Assembly (NCBI GenBank): GCA_030146405.1
Contig: JASLBS010000125.1
Location: 1-8,227, forward strand
DNA length: 8,227 nt
Source of the DNA: Arthrobacter sp.
Lineage (GTDB): Bacteria; Actinomycetota; Actinomycetes; Actinomycetales; Micrococcaceae
Reading direction: 5' to 3'
Below the pieces are notes generated by a model. The model saw only the letters and a list, made by a program, of their open reading frames with translations, searched no databases and was not told the origin of the DNA. A program made the position numbers and the translations under genes. This document shows positions 1 to 7,937 of the stretch, one piece after another. How positions within the stretch are numbered: the stretch's first letter is position 1; the number at the start of each line of letters is the position of its first letter.

Positions 1-1892
<1,892 letters not shown>

Positions 1893-1898
1893 GAGGGA

Positions 1899-1905
1899 TC
1901 CTTCC
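1899..1905 (-). promoter_or_regulatory. Ribosome binding site fixing the rpoB TTG start
   Basis: On the minus strand GGAAGGA lies 6 nt upstream of the TTG at 1890-1892. It supports the non-ATG start of rpoB, and the encoded N-terminus (VASSTSN) is what I recall for Arthrobacter RpoB. Confidence 0.8.
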
Positions 1906-1948
1906 ACAGACCGTCAGGCTTGTCAGCGCTTTCGCCTCCGCACCGCCA

Positions 1949-1964
1949 CCGCAGTATGCTGCGG
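1949..1964 (-). promoter_or_regulatory. Hairpin in the rpoB leader
   Basis: A perfect 6-bp inverted repeat (CCGCAG / CTGCGG) around a 4-nt loop lies 57-72 nt upstream of the rpoB start codon. Allowing a 2-nt bulge, the stem can be extended outward by A-T and C-G pairs. It would fold in the rpoB leader RNA. A role in RNA processing, stability or translation control is inference only. Confidence 0.35.
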
Positions 1965-2117
1965 GGTGTTCGGTGCTGACCAGATGTCCGCCCGCGTGAA
2001 CCCGAACCTTGTGGCCAGGTGATACGACGAGAGCAGAGCAAAGCCCACCGCTATATGAAGGCTGAGGTTTAGAGAGAAGACGCAAAGAACTACACTACGT
2101 CATGCGTTCCGAGAAGT

Positions 2118-2146
2118 CCAATAGACCCTTCTCCGTTCTCCGTCAA
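2118..2146 (-). promoter_or_regulatory. Candidate rpoB promoter
   Basis: On the minus strand TTGACG (2141-2146) and TATTGG (2118-2123) are separated by exactly 17 nt. The -35 matches the TTGACA consensus at five of six positions; the -10 is only a partial match. A competing pair downstream is TTGGAC followed after 18 nt by TAGTGT. Either would leave a leader of roughly 200 nt before rpoB. The spacer contains a tandem GGAGAAC-like 7-bp repeat, and GAGAAG/CTTCTC arms (2111-2116, 2128-2133) flank the -10, so a regulator could bind here. Confidence 0.4.
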
Positions 2147-2174
2147 GCCCACTACTCCTGGCCTCCGCCCCGAC

Positions 2175-2193
2175 GGCGCGGTATATTCGCGCC
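2175..2193 (-). terminator. Weak hairpin after crtI, possible incomplete terminator
   Basis: A perfect GGCGCG/CGCGCC 6-bp inverted repeat with a 7-nt AT-rich loop begins 7 nt after the crtI stop codon. No T-tract follows on the minus strand (the sequence continues GTCGGGGCGG), so it is not a convincing intrinsic terminator. It may act as a 3'-end stabilising hairpin or a weak terminator. Confidence 0.3.
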
Positions 2194-2200
2194 CCCACCC

Positions 2201-3817
2201 CTACCCGACGGCGGGCTCCGCCAAGGGGCCGGTGCTCGTGTCCCCCCGCAGCCGCTTGACGATCAGTTCGGCGCTGATCAGGCACATCGGGATGCCGATG
2301 CCCGGGACCGTCGAGCTTCCCGCGTAGAGCAGGTTGTCCACGCGCGCGCTGCGGTTCGAGCCGCGGAAGAACGCACTCTGCTTGAGGATGTGCGCCGGCC
2401 CGAGGGAGGTTCCACGCCAGGCGTTGAGGTCCGTGGCGAAATCCTGCGGGCCGTAGCTCCGCCTCACCACGATTCGCTCGGCCAGGTCCGGGATGCCCGC
2501 CCATGCGGCGATCTGCTCGATCACGGTGTCCGCCAGCTCCTCGACGCGCTGGTCTCCCCCGCGGCGGAGTCCACCCTTGCCGATCGACACGTCGGCCGGG
2601 ATGGGCACGAGCACGAAGACGTTCTCGTGTCCTTCCGGTGCCACGGAACCGTCGGTGGCGCTCGGTCGGCAGACGTAGAGCGACGCCGGTGAGGGCACGG
2701 AGGTCTCGGCACCGAAGATCCGGCCGAAGTTGTCGCGCCAGTCCGTGGTGAACAGGAGGGTGTGATGTTCCAGCTGCGGTAACCGGCCCTTCACGCCCAG
2801 GTAGAGGAGCAGGGCACTGGGACCGGGGACACGCTTGTCCCAGTACTTCTCCGGGTAGGTCCGGAGTTCCGGCGCCACGAGCTCCGTCTCGGTGTGGTGC
2901 AGGTCCGCCGCCGACACGACCAGATCGGCGTCGAGCGAGGTGGTCGTACCCCCGGCACGGTAGGTGACACCGCTGACCGTCGCGACCCGGCGGTCCAGCG
3001 GCGACCTGCTGGAAGGGCGGGCGACCGTGTCGATCGAGACGACGTCGGCTCCCGTGCGGATGTCGACACCCGCGGCGACGGCCACGCGCCGCATCGCGTC
3101 GATGAGGGTGGTGAAGCCGCCTTTCGGGTAGAGGACACCGTCGTCCAGGTCGAGGTGGCTCATGAGGTGGTACATGCTCGGTGCGTCGAAGGGCGAGCTG
3201 CCCAGGAAGACCGCCGGGTACCCGAGGATCTGCTGGATGCGCGGGTCCTTGAACTGCTTCTCCACGAAGGACTGCAGGGGTTGCAGGAGCAGCGTGCCGA
3301 TGCGGGGCAGCCGGCGGATCACGTCCGGGCGGAAGAAGGGGAGGAAGGACTGGAAGGTCGAGTACAGGAAGCGCTTCTTCGCGATCTCGTAGGCGTCCTC
3401 GGCGGAGTCCAGGTAGGCGGACAACTGCTTCCCCGCACCGGGCTCCATCGATTCGAAGAGCTCCATGACGGCAGCGCGGTCGGCGGGGACGTCCACGGAC
3501 CCATGCCCGTCCTCGAAGATCACCCGGTACCCGGGATCCAGCTTGACGAGGTCCAGCTCGTCCGCGGCACTGGTTCCCATCAGTTTGAAGAAATGGTCGA
3601 TGACCTCCGGCATGAGGTACCACGAGGGCCCGGTGTCGAAGCGGAAACCGTCCTGCTCCCACGATCCGGCGCGCCCGCCCACCTCGTCACGCTTCTCGAG
3701 CAGGATCACGCTGTGCCCCTCGCGCGCCAGGAGCGCCGAGGTGGCCAGACCACCGATCCCTCCCCCGATCACGACGACGTTCTCGGCACCTGCGCGTACG
3801 CTCTGCAGCTGGATCAT
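2201..3817 (-). CDS. crtI: Phytoene desaturase (lycopene-forming type, CrtI)
   Basis: FAD-dependent desaturase that introduces double bonds into 15-cis-phytoene; bacterial CrtI usually performs four steps to lycopene. The protein has 538 residues, normal for the family (about 490-550). The N-terminal dinucleotide-binding motif is VVVIGGGIGGLATSALL (residues 14-30), with the acidic ribose-binding residue at E41 and the following EVGGRAGS. The C-terminal bacterial phytoene-desaturase signature runs NLLYAGSSTVPGIGIPM (about 495-511). The ATG at 3815-3817 overlaps the crtB TGA by 4 nt (ATGA), with AGGAGAGGA just upstream inside crtB, so translation is probably coupled. It is the last gene of crtEBI. 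A neurosporene-stopping or four-step variant cannot be told apart by eye. Confidence 0.95.
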   Translation of the reverse strand: MIQLQSVRAGAENVVVIGGGIGGLATSALLAREGHSVILLEKRDEVGGRAGSWEQDGFRFDTGPSWYLMPEVIDHFFKLMGTSAADELDLVKLDPGYRVIFEDGHGSVDVPADRAAVMELFESMEPGAGKQLSAYLDSAEDAYEIAKKRFLYSTFQSFLPFFRPDVIRRLPRIGTLLLQPLQSFVEKQFKDPRIQQILGYPAVFLGSSPFDAPSMYHLMSHLDLDDGVLYPKGGFTTLIDAMRRVAVAAGVDIRTGADVVSIDTVARPSSRSPLDRRVATVSGVTYRAGGTTTSLDADLVVSAADLHHTETELVAPELRTYPEKYWDKRVPGPSALLLYLGVKGRLPQLEHHTLLFTTDWRDNFGRIFGAETSVPSPASLYVCRPSATDGSVAPEGHENVFVLVPIPADVSIGKGGLRRGGDQRVEELADTVIEQIAAWAGIPDLAERIVVRRSYGPQDFATDLNAWRGTSLGPAHILKQSAFFRGSNRSARVDNLLYAGSSTVPGIGIPMCLISAELIVKRLRGDTSTGPLAEPAVG

Positions 3818-4713
3818 GAGGTCCTCTCCTGCGCGGTCGTGTCCGGTACCGCGCGACCGGTGAGGGCTTTCGCCAGGATTCGGAGCTTGACGGGATTGGG
3901 GACCCGGACCCGGGCACGCAGGAGCTCCTGCGCGGGCGTGCGGCGAAGTCGCACGGCGAGTTCGGTGAACAGCCCCTGCGCGAGCGCCACCGCGCGTCGG
4001 GCGGTGGGCGGCAGGCCCGGGAGCGCCGCCGCCGAGATCCGCAGGTCCTCGTCGATGTCGTCGAGGAGCCGGATCTTGTCCGCCTCGGAGAAACTCCCCG
4101 GCCGTACACCGGGGAAGTAGCTGCGCCCCAGCGTCGAGAAATCCTCGGCGAGGTCCCGCAGGAAGTTGATCTTCTGGAAGGCCGCACCCAGGTGTCGCGC
4201 ACCGTCGACGAGCACCGCGTCCTCGTCGGGTGACACACTGCGGCCCACGAGGAAGGCTCGGAGGCACATCAGCCCCACGACCTCGGCGGACCCGTAGACG
4301 TAGAGGTCGAACGATTCCTGCGTGTGCTCCGTCCGGGTGAGGTCCGCGCGCATCGACGCGAAGAACGGCCGGGTCAGCTCCACGCCGATCCCGGTACGGC
4401 GGGCGGTGATGGCGAACGCGTGCACCACGAGGTTGGCACTGTAGCCCGTCCGCATGGCGGTCTCGGTCTCCCGCTCGAGACCGTCGAGCAGTTGCCCCAC
4501 GGCGTCGGCGGGCAGGCCCGCACCGGCTGCGGCGCCGTCGACGATCTCGTCCGCGACCCGCACCAGCGCGTACACCGCTTCGATGGAGCTCCGCGTACTG
4601 GCGTCCAGGATCCTGGACGCCAGCCCGAAGGAGGTGGAGTAGCACCGGATCACCTCGGCGGAGGTCTTCAATGCTGCTGCGTCGTACCGCGCCAGCGAGG
4701 TCTCGACACCCAC
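3814..4713 (-). CDS. crtB: Phytoene synthase (CrtB)
   Basis: Squalene/phytoene synthase family enzyme that condenses two GGPP molecules head-to-head into phytoene, the first committed carotenoid step. The protein has 299 residues, typical for actinobacterial CrtB. It keeps the N-terminal CYSTSFG (24-30), the first aspartate-rich motif DEIVD (55-59), the YGSAEVVGLMCL segment (140-151), and the second aspartate-rich motif in NFLRDLAEDF (183-192) followed by GRSYFP. Both magnesium-diphosphate binding motifs are intact. The start is GTG at 4711-4713, which directly abuts the crtE TGA (TGAGTG). A weak AGGG sits 8 nt upstream, and no ATG lies near the N-terminus. The 3' end overlaps crtI by 4 nt. 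Confidence 0.96.
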   Translation of the reverse strand: MGVETSLARYDAAALKTSAEVIRCYSTSFGLASRILDASTRSSIEAVYALVRVADEIVDGAAAGAGLPADAVGQLLDGLERETETAMRTGYSANLVVHAFAITARRTGIGVELTRPFFASMRADLTRTEHTQESFDLYVYGSAEVVGLMCLRAFLVGRSVSPDEDAVLVDGARHLGAAFQKINFLRDLAEDFSTLGRSYFPGVRPGSFSEADKIRLLDDIDEDLRISAAALPGLPPTARRAVALAQGLFTELAVRLRRTPAQELLRARVRVPNPVKLRILAKALTGRAVPDTTAQERTS

Positions 4714-5781
4714 TCAGCGGACCCTGTCCACGACGGCGGTGACCACGGGGTCGAGGACCGCACGCAGCGCGGCGGGTACGACGTCGGATTCGAGGTGGAT
4801 GCGCGCACGCGCGGCATAATCGGCCGCGAGGTCCGCCGAGTAGTCCCTGGCTCCGCTGTCCACGAGGACTCCCCGGACGTACTCGGCATCGGCGGCGGAC
4901 ATCCCGGGACGTCCCACGAGCGCCGAGATGCTCTCCCACTCCGGCCGTTCGGCCATGTAGGACATGAGCGCCGTGCGCTTCCCCTCGCGGAGGTCTCCCC
5001 AGTTGGTCTTGCCCGTGCGTGTCTCGTTGCCGAAGACACCGAGCAGGTCGTCGGCGATCTGGTAGGCGATCCCGGCGTCCCGGCCGAAGTGCCCGAGGCG
5101 CTCGATGATGTCCTCGTCCGCATGCGCGAGCACGGCCCCGGCCTGGAGAGGACCCTCGAAGGAGTAGACGGAGGTCTTCAGTCGTGCCATGTGGACGATG
5201 TGCTCGAGCGGTGGCATCGCCGGGTCCAGGGCCGACTCGATATCGAGGAACTCCCCCGCGGCGGAGGCGAAGACCGCCTCGTCGAGGATGTCACCGAGAC
5301 GGCGCCTGATCGCGGGCGGGGCCTGGACCCGCTCCAGGAGCCTGTAGGCGTTCGAAAGAGCCAGATCACCGGCGATCACACCGGCGGACAATCCGATGTG
5401 GTTCGCGCCCTCGGTCGGCATGCCGGCAGCCTCGGCGAGGTTGCGGTAGCGGCCGGACACGTTCGGTATGCCCCGGCGGACGAAGTCGCGGTCGATCACG
5501 TCGTCGTGCACGATCAGGGCCGTGTGGAGCAGCTCGAAGGCCGCTGCGAGTTCGGCGGCATTGTCGAGGTCACACCCGCCGAGCATCTGGTAGGCGGAGA
5601 TGACCATGCGCGGGCGGAAGCGCTTACCCCCCGCCGTGCATCGTTCGAGGGTCTCCCACAGCGAGTGGTAGCCGGGCCCGATCCGGGCCGCACGGCCCTT
5701 CGATTCCTCGAAGAATCGGGCGAGGGCACTCTCGACCTGCTCGAGCCCTGCAGGCTCCACCAGCAGAGTGTCCATGTCCAT
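4714..5781 (-). CDS. crtE: Polyprenyl diphosphate synthase, probably geranylgeranyl diphosphate synthase (CrtE)
   Basis: Trans-isoprenyl diphosphate synthase that adds IPP units to an allylic diphosphate; next to crtB and crtI its product is most likely GGPP. With the ATG at 5779-5781 the protein has 355 residues. Visible are GGKRFRPR (51-58, IPP binding), the first aspartate-rich motif DDVID in HDDVIDRD (D93, D94, D97), GD at 138-139, an EFLDIE segment (177-182), and the second motif DDLLG (244-248) followed by GNETRTGK. The second motif has G at its fifth position, as often seen in actinobacterial IdsA/CrtE-like enzymes. The start is uncertain: there is no Shine-Dalgarno sequence before the ATG at 5781 or the second ATG at 5775, and the frame stays open to a GTG at 5898. 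Chain length cannot be proved from sequence alone. Confidence 0.92.
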   Translation of the reverse strand: MDMDTLLVEPAGLEQVESALARFFEESKGRAARIGPGYHSLWETLERCTAGGKRFRPRMVISAYQMLGGCDLDNAAELAAAFELLHTALIVHDDVIDRDFVRRGIPNVSGRYRNLAEAAGMPTEGANHIGLSAGVIAGDLALSNAYRLLERVQAPPAIRRRLGDILDEAVFASAAGEFLDIESALDPAMPPLEHIVHMARLKTSVYSFEGPLQAGAVLAHADEDIIERLGHFGRDAGIAYQIADDLLGVFGNETRTGKTNWGDLREGKRTALMSYMAERPEWESISALVGRPGMSAADAEYVRGVLVDSGARDYSADLAADYAARARIHLESDVVPAALRAVLDPVVTAVVDRVR

Positions 5782-5793
5782 AGGTAAAGTAAA

Positions 5794-5814
5794 CAACGGA
5801 AGTGTCACCACTGG
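5794..5814. repeat. Copy A of a direct repeat next to the crtE start (candidate operator)
   Basis: On the plus strand this copy contains CAAC, then GGAAGTGTCAC (5798-5808), then CACTGG. The core matches copy B (5881-5903) at 10 of 11 positions, in the same orientation and 90 bp away. Copy A includes the inverted repeat AGTG-TCAC-CACT (5801-5812), which would suit a dimeric regulator. It overlaps the possible crtE -35 hexamer. Confidence 0.4.
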
Positions 5815-5822
5815 CGAAACGC

Positions 5823-5840
5823 GGGGCAGCAAAGCTCCCC
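5823..5840. repeat. Imperfect inverted repeat in the crtE/idi gap
   Basis: GGGG-C-AGC pairs with GCT-CCCC around an AAA loop, giving 7 bp with one bulged C. It sits in the middle of the divergent region. It could fold in a leader RNA of idi or mark a protein site; no function is evident. Confidence 0.3.
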
Positions 5841-5880
5841 ATCCGGTGGCGAAGCGACAGCATCCCAGGATGCGGACGAT

Positions 5881-5903
5881 CAACAGGGGAAGTGCCACAG
5901 TGG
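5881..5903. repeat. Copy B of the direct repeat, overlapping the idi start (candidate operator)
   Basis: This copy contains CAAC, an extra two bases, then GGAAGTGCCAC (5888-5898), then AGTGG. It covers the putative idi ribosome binding site and GTG start, and includes the palindrome CCACAGTGG (5896-5903 region, arms CCAC/GTGG). Part of its similarity to copy A could come from the purine-rich ribosome binding site, so its role as an operator is tentative. Confidence 0.35.
5885..5891 (+). promoter_or_regulatory. Ribosome binding site favouring the idi GTG start
   Basis: AGGGGAA ends 8 nt before the GTG at 5900-5902. It is the only good anti-16S match near any in-frame idi start, and so decides against the upstream ATG at 5870. 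Confidence 0.5.
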
Positions 5904-6517
5904 TTAGCCGAACGGGTATCAGCGATCAGGACACGGTCGTAGCGGACACCACAGCGGGTACAGCAGCGGGTACGGAGGTGGTGGTGCTCCTCGCGGAGGA
6001 CGGCACGCCGCTCGGGACGCATGACAAGGCCACCGTCCACACGCTCGACACCCCCCTTCACCTCGCCTTCTCCACCCATGTGTTCGACGACGCCGGGCGG
6101 ATCCTCGTCACGCGGCGCGCGTTGGGCAAGAAGGCCTGGCCGGGCGTCTGGACCAACTCCTTCTGCGGACACCCCGCTCCCGGCGAGTCCTTCGAGGACG
6201 CCGTCCGGCGCCGTGCGGCCCAGGAGCTCGGCTTCACCGTCACGGACGTCACTGCCGCGGTCCCCGACTTCCGGTACCGGGCGGTGGACGCGTCGGGAAT
6301 CGTCGAGAACGAGATCTGCCCGGTGTACACGGCCCTCGCGACGGGCGCTGTCGCCCCCCTGCCCGACGAGGTCATGGACTACCAGTGGGTCGACGCCGTC
6401 GAACTGGTACGGGCGGTCACCGCCACACCCTGGGCCTTCAGCCCCTGGCTGACGCTCCAGCTCCCCCTGCTGTACCCCGAGGGGCCCGACGGCCCCGGCC
6501 CTGTGCTCGCCCCCTGA
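5900..6517 (+). CDS. idi: Isopentenyl-diphosphate delta-isomerase, type I (Nudix fold)
   Basis: Interconverts IPP and DMAPP, supplying the allylic primer for CrtE. The sequence follows E. coli Idi closely from residue 26 onward: HTLDTPLHLAFS, TRRALGKKAWPGVWTNSFCGHP, PDFRYRA, SGIVENEICPVYTA, DEVMDYQW and TPWAFSPW. The catalytic cysteine is C89, metal-binding histidines are H47, H54 and H91, and acidic residues are E136 and E138; all are present. With the GTG at 5900 the protein has 205 residues, against 182 in E. coli; the extra 20-odd N-terminal residues are Thr/Ala/Gly-rich. The GTG is preferred because AGGGGAA lies about 9 nt upstream; an ATG at 5870 (215 residues) has no good binding site. 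It is divergent from crtE and probably co-transcribed with the downstream thiolase. Confidence 0.95.
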   Translation: MVSRTGISDQDTVVADTTAGTAAGTEVVVLLAEDGTPLGTHDKATVHTLDTPLHLAFSTHVFDDAGRILVTRRALGKKAWPGVWTNSFCGHPAPGESFEDAVRRRAAQELGFTVTDVTAAVPDFRYRAVDASGIVENEICPVYTALATGAVAPLPDEVMDYQWVDAVELVRAVTATPWAFSPWLTLQLPLLYPEGPDGPGPVLAP

Positions 6518-6601
6518 TCCGTCCGCGTGACGCGAGGATCGGCGACCCGCAGGGCCTACCCTGAGATCGGCACTGTTTCGACGACGAAAGAGAGTTTCGC
6601 C
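6518..6601 (+). other. idi-thiolase spacer
   Basis: This 84-bp gap has no gene. A TACCCT (6557-6562) resembles a TAnnnT -10, but no -35 lies at the right distance. A GGGGCC/GGCCCC hairpin with a 4-nt loop sits at 6481-6496, inside the end of idi, and has no U-tract. The simplest reading is a two-gene transcript, with the thiolase translated from its own binding site AAAGAGAG (6587-6594). Confidence 0.4.
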
Positions 6602-7801
6602 ATGGCCATCCTCCAGCGCTCCCCCGACGACGTCGTGATCCTGGGCGGTGCCCGGACTCCCCTCGGACGCCTCAACGGTCAGCTGTCGTCCTTCACCGCG
6701 GTGGACCTCGGTGCGCGGGCGATCACCGGCGCACTGGAACGCGCGGGCATCGAACCCTCGAGCGTGGACGCCGTGATCATGGGGCACGTGGTCCAGGCCG
6801 GCTGTGGCCAGAACCCTGCCCGGCAGTCGGCCGTCGGAGCTGGAATTCCGTGGAACGTCCCCGCCGTGACCATCAACAAGGTGTGCCTGTCCGGCCTGAC
6901 CGCCGTGATCGACGCCGCGCGGCTCATTCGTAGCGGAGAGGCCGGCGTGGTGGTGGCGGGCGGGCAGGAGTCGATGACCAACGGCCCGCACCTGCTTCCC
7001 GGGTCGCGCCGGGGCTGGAACTACGGCTCGATCCAGGCACTCGATTCGATCGCCCACGACGGTCTGACCGACGCCTTCGACCACGAATCGATGGGGGCCT
7101 CGACCGAACGCGGCAATGTCCGCCTCGAGATCCATCGCGGCGCGCAGGACGCCGTCGCAGCGGCCTCGCACCGGCGAGCAGCTGCAGCCACCGACGGTGG
7201 GCTCTTCGCGGAGGAGATCCTTCCGCTCACCGTTCCCCAGCGCAAGGGCGACGACGTGGTGCTGACCACCGACGAGGGTATCCGACCGGATACGACGGTG
7301 GAGACCCTGGCGAGGCTCAGGCCTGCCTTCACTGCGGACGGTGCGATCACCGCGGGGAATTCCTCCCCGCTCTCCGACGGCGCCGCCGCACTCGTGGTGT
7401 CCACACGGGCACGGGCCGAGGAACTGGGTGCGCCCGTCCTCGCGGTCGTGGGAGCGCCGGGCCAGGTGGCCGGCCCGGACAACTCGCTGCACTCCCAGCC
7501 CTCCGCCGCCATCCAGCAGGCACTCGGCCGCGCGGGCTGGACCGCCGGGGAACTCGACTTCATCGAGATCAACGAGGCCTTCGGCTCCGTGGCCTGTCAG
7601 TCACTCATCGACCTGGACTACCCGCTCGAGAAATGCAACATCCACGGAGGAGCCATAGCCCTCGGCCATCCGATCGGCGCCTCCGGCGCGAGGCTGGCCC
7701 TGCATGCCGCCCTCGAGCTCGCACGCCGCGGTACGGGCAGATCGGCCGTGGCGCTGTGTGGCGGCGGAGGCCAGGGCGAGGCCCTGCTGCTCTGGCGCTA
7801 G
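6602..7801 (+). CDS. Acetyl-CoA C-acetyltransferase (thiolase II)
   Basis: Thiolase that reversibly condenses two acetyl-CoA into acetoacetyl-CoA, in the cytoplasm. The 399 residues match the usual length of about 390-400. The acyl-carrying cysteine is C95 in NKVCLSGLTAV, NEAFGSV lies at 324-330, the catalytic histidine is H356 in GGAIALGHPIGASGAR, and the second cysteine is C386 in ALCGGGGQGEA. The NKVCLSGL and VVAGGQESM segments resemble mycobacterial FadA4. The ATG at 6602 is preceded by AAAGAGAG with 7 nt spacing; an upstream in-frame GTG at 6527 has no support. It follows idi on the same strand. It could feed a mevalonate route, but could equally serve fatty-acid or acetoacetate metabolism, and no other mevalonate gene is present. 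Exact chain-length preference is not visible. Confidence 0.93.
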   Translation: MAILQRSPDDVVILGGARTPLGRLNGQLSSFTAVDLGARAITGALERAGIEPSSVDAVIMGHVVQAGCGQNPARQSAVGAGIPWNVPAVTINKVCLSGLTAVIDAARLIRSGEAGVVVAGGQESMTNGPHLLPGSRRGWNYGSIQALDSIAHDGLTDAFDHESMGASTERGNVRLEIHRGAQDAVAAASHRRAAAATDGGLFAEEILPLTVPQRKGDDVVLTTDEGIRPDTTVETLARLRPAFTADGAITAGNSSPLSDGAAALVVSTRARAEELGAPVLAVVGAPGQVAGPDNSLHSQPSAAIQQALGRAGWTAGELDFIEINEAFGSVACQSLIDLDYPLEKCNIHGGAIALGHPIGASGARLALHAALELARRGTGRSAVALCGGGGQGEALLLWR

Positions 7802-7853
7802 TCTCGCCCACGGGATCCGGTGCCGCGGGAAAACCCTCCCCGGCCCCGGCATG
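7802..7853. other. Spacer after the thiolase
   Basis: A short GC-rich stretch between the thiolase stop and the terminator hairpin. I see no gene or clear signal in it. Confidence 0.4.
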
Positions 7854-7888
7854 GCAAGAGCCCCGCTTCGATGAAGCGGGGCTCTTGC
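7854..7888. terminator. Bidirectional hairpin terminator between thiolase and rplL
   Basis: A perfect 16-bp inverted repeat (GCAAGAGCCCCGCTTC and its complement) has only a 3-nt GAT centre. It lies 52 nt after the thiolase stop on the plus strand and about 49 nt after the rplL stop on the minus strand. The two genes converge, and a near-symmetrical GC-rich stem between convergent genes is the usual form of a shared terminator. A long run of T is lacking; only the CTCTT at the base of the stem is T-rich, which is common in high-GC actinobacteria. Confidence 0.88.
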
Positions 7889-7937
7889 TGGTGCTGCTGA
7901 GGCTCAGGCGGCTGCCGGAGTCTCGAGGACAGCAGTG

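Larger units (their letters stand above)
1893..2200 (-). other. Intergenic region between crtI and rpoB: rpoB promoter and leader
   Basis: This 308-bp stretch lies between the crtI stop and the rpoB start. I see no convincing gene in it. A 72-codon TTG-started frame (2085-1867) overlaps the rpoB start and resembles nothing I recognise. The region holds a small hairpin just after crtI (2175-2193), a candidate sigma-70-like promoter (2118-2146), and about 220 nt that would form the rpoB 5' leader, with a hairpin at 1949-1964. No strong terminator with a U-tract separates crtI from rpoB. Confidence 0.6.
5782..5899. promoter_or_regulatory. Divergent crtE / idi control region
   Basis: This 118-bp gap lies between the divergent starts of crtE (minus) and idi (plus) and should hold promoters for both. 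For crtE, GTGACA (5803-5808, minus) is a fair -35, but no good -10 lies at 16-18 nt; the AT-rich GTTTACTTTACC just before the ATG is the likely melting region. For idi the clearest -10-like hexamer is TAAAGT (5785-5790, plus), without a good -35. The region also holds the repeated element described separately, a second short repeat (TGGCGAARCG at 5812-5821 and 5847-5856), and an imperfect hairpin at 5823-5840. Exact promoters are not resolved. Confidence 0.6.

Noticed and set aside
2201..4939. A 912-residue reading of crtI with a long N-terminal extension
   Set aside because: The part above 3817 is crtB and crtE read in another frame; the real start is the ATG at 3815-3817 with its binding site and ATGA overlap.
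4324..5787. A 487-codon plus-strand frame opposite crtB and crtE
   Set aside because: It shadows two genes with intact catalytic motifs and shows no recognisable family features.
6481..6496. GGGGCC/GGCCCC hairpin considered as an idi terminator
   Set aside because: It lies inside the idi coding end and has no U-tract.
5624..7492. A 622-codon minus-strand frame opposite idi and the thiolase
   Set aside because: It is antisense to two well-conserved enzymes, has skewed composition and no recognisable domain.
7897..7907. Small palindrome CTGAGGCTCAG after the rplL stop
   Set aside because: Too short to claim a function; the strong terminator next to it explains the region.
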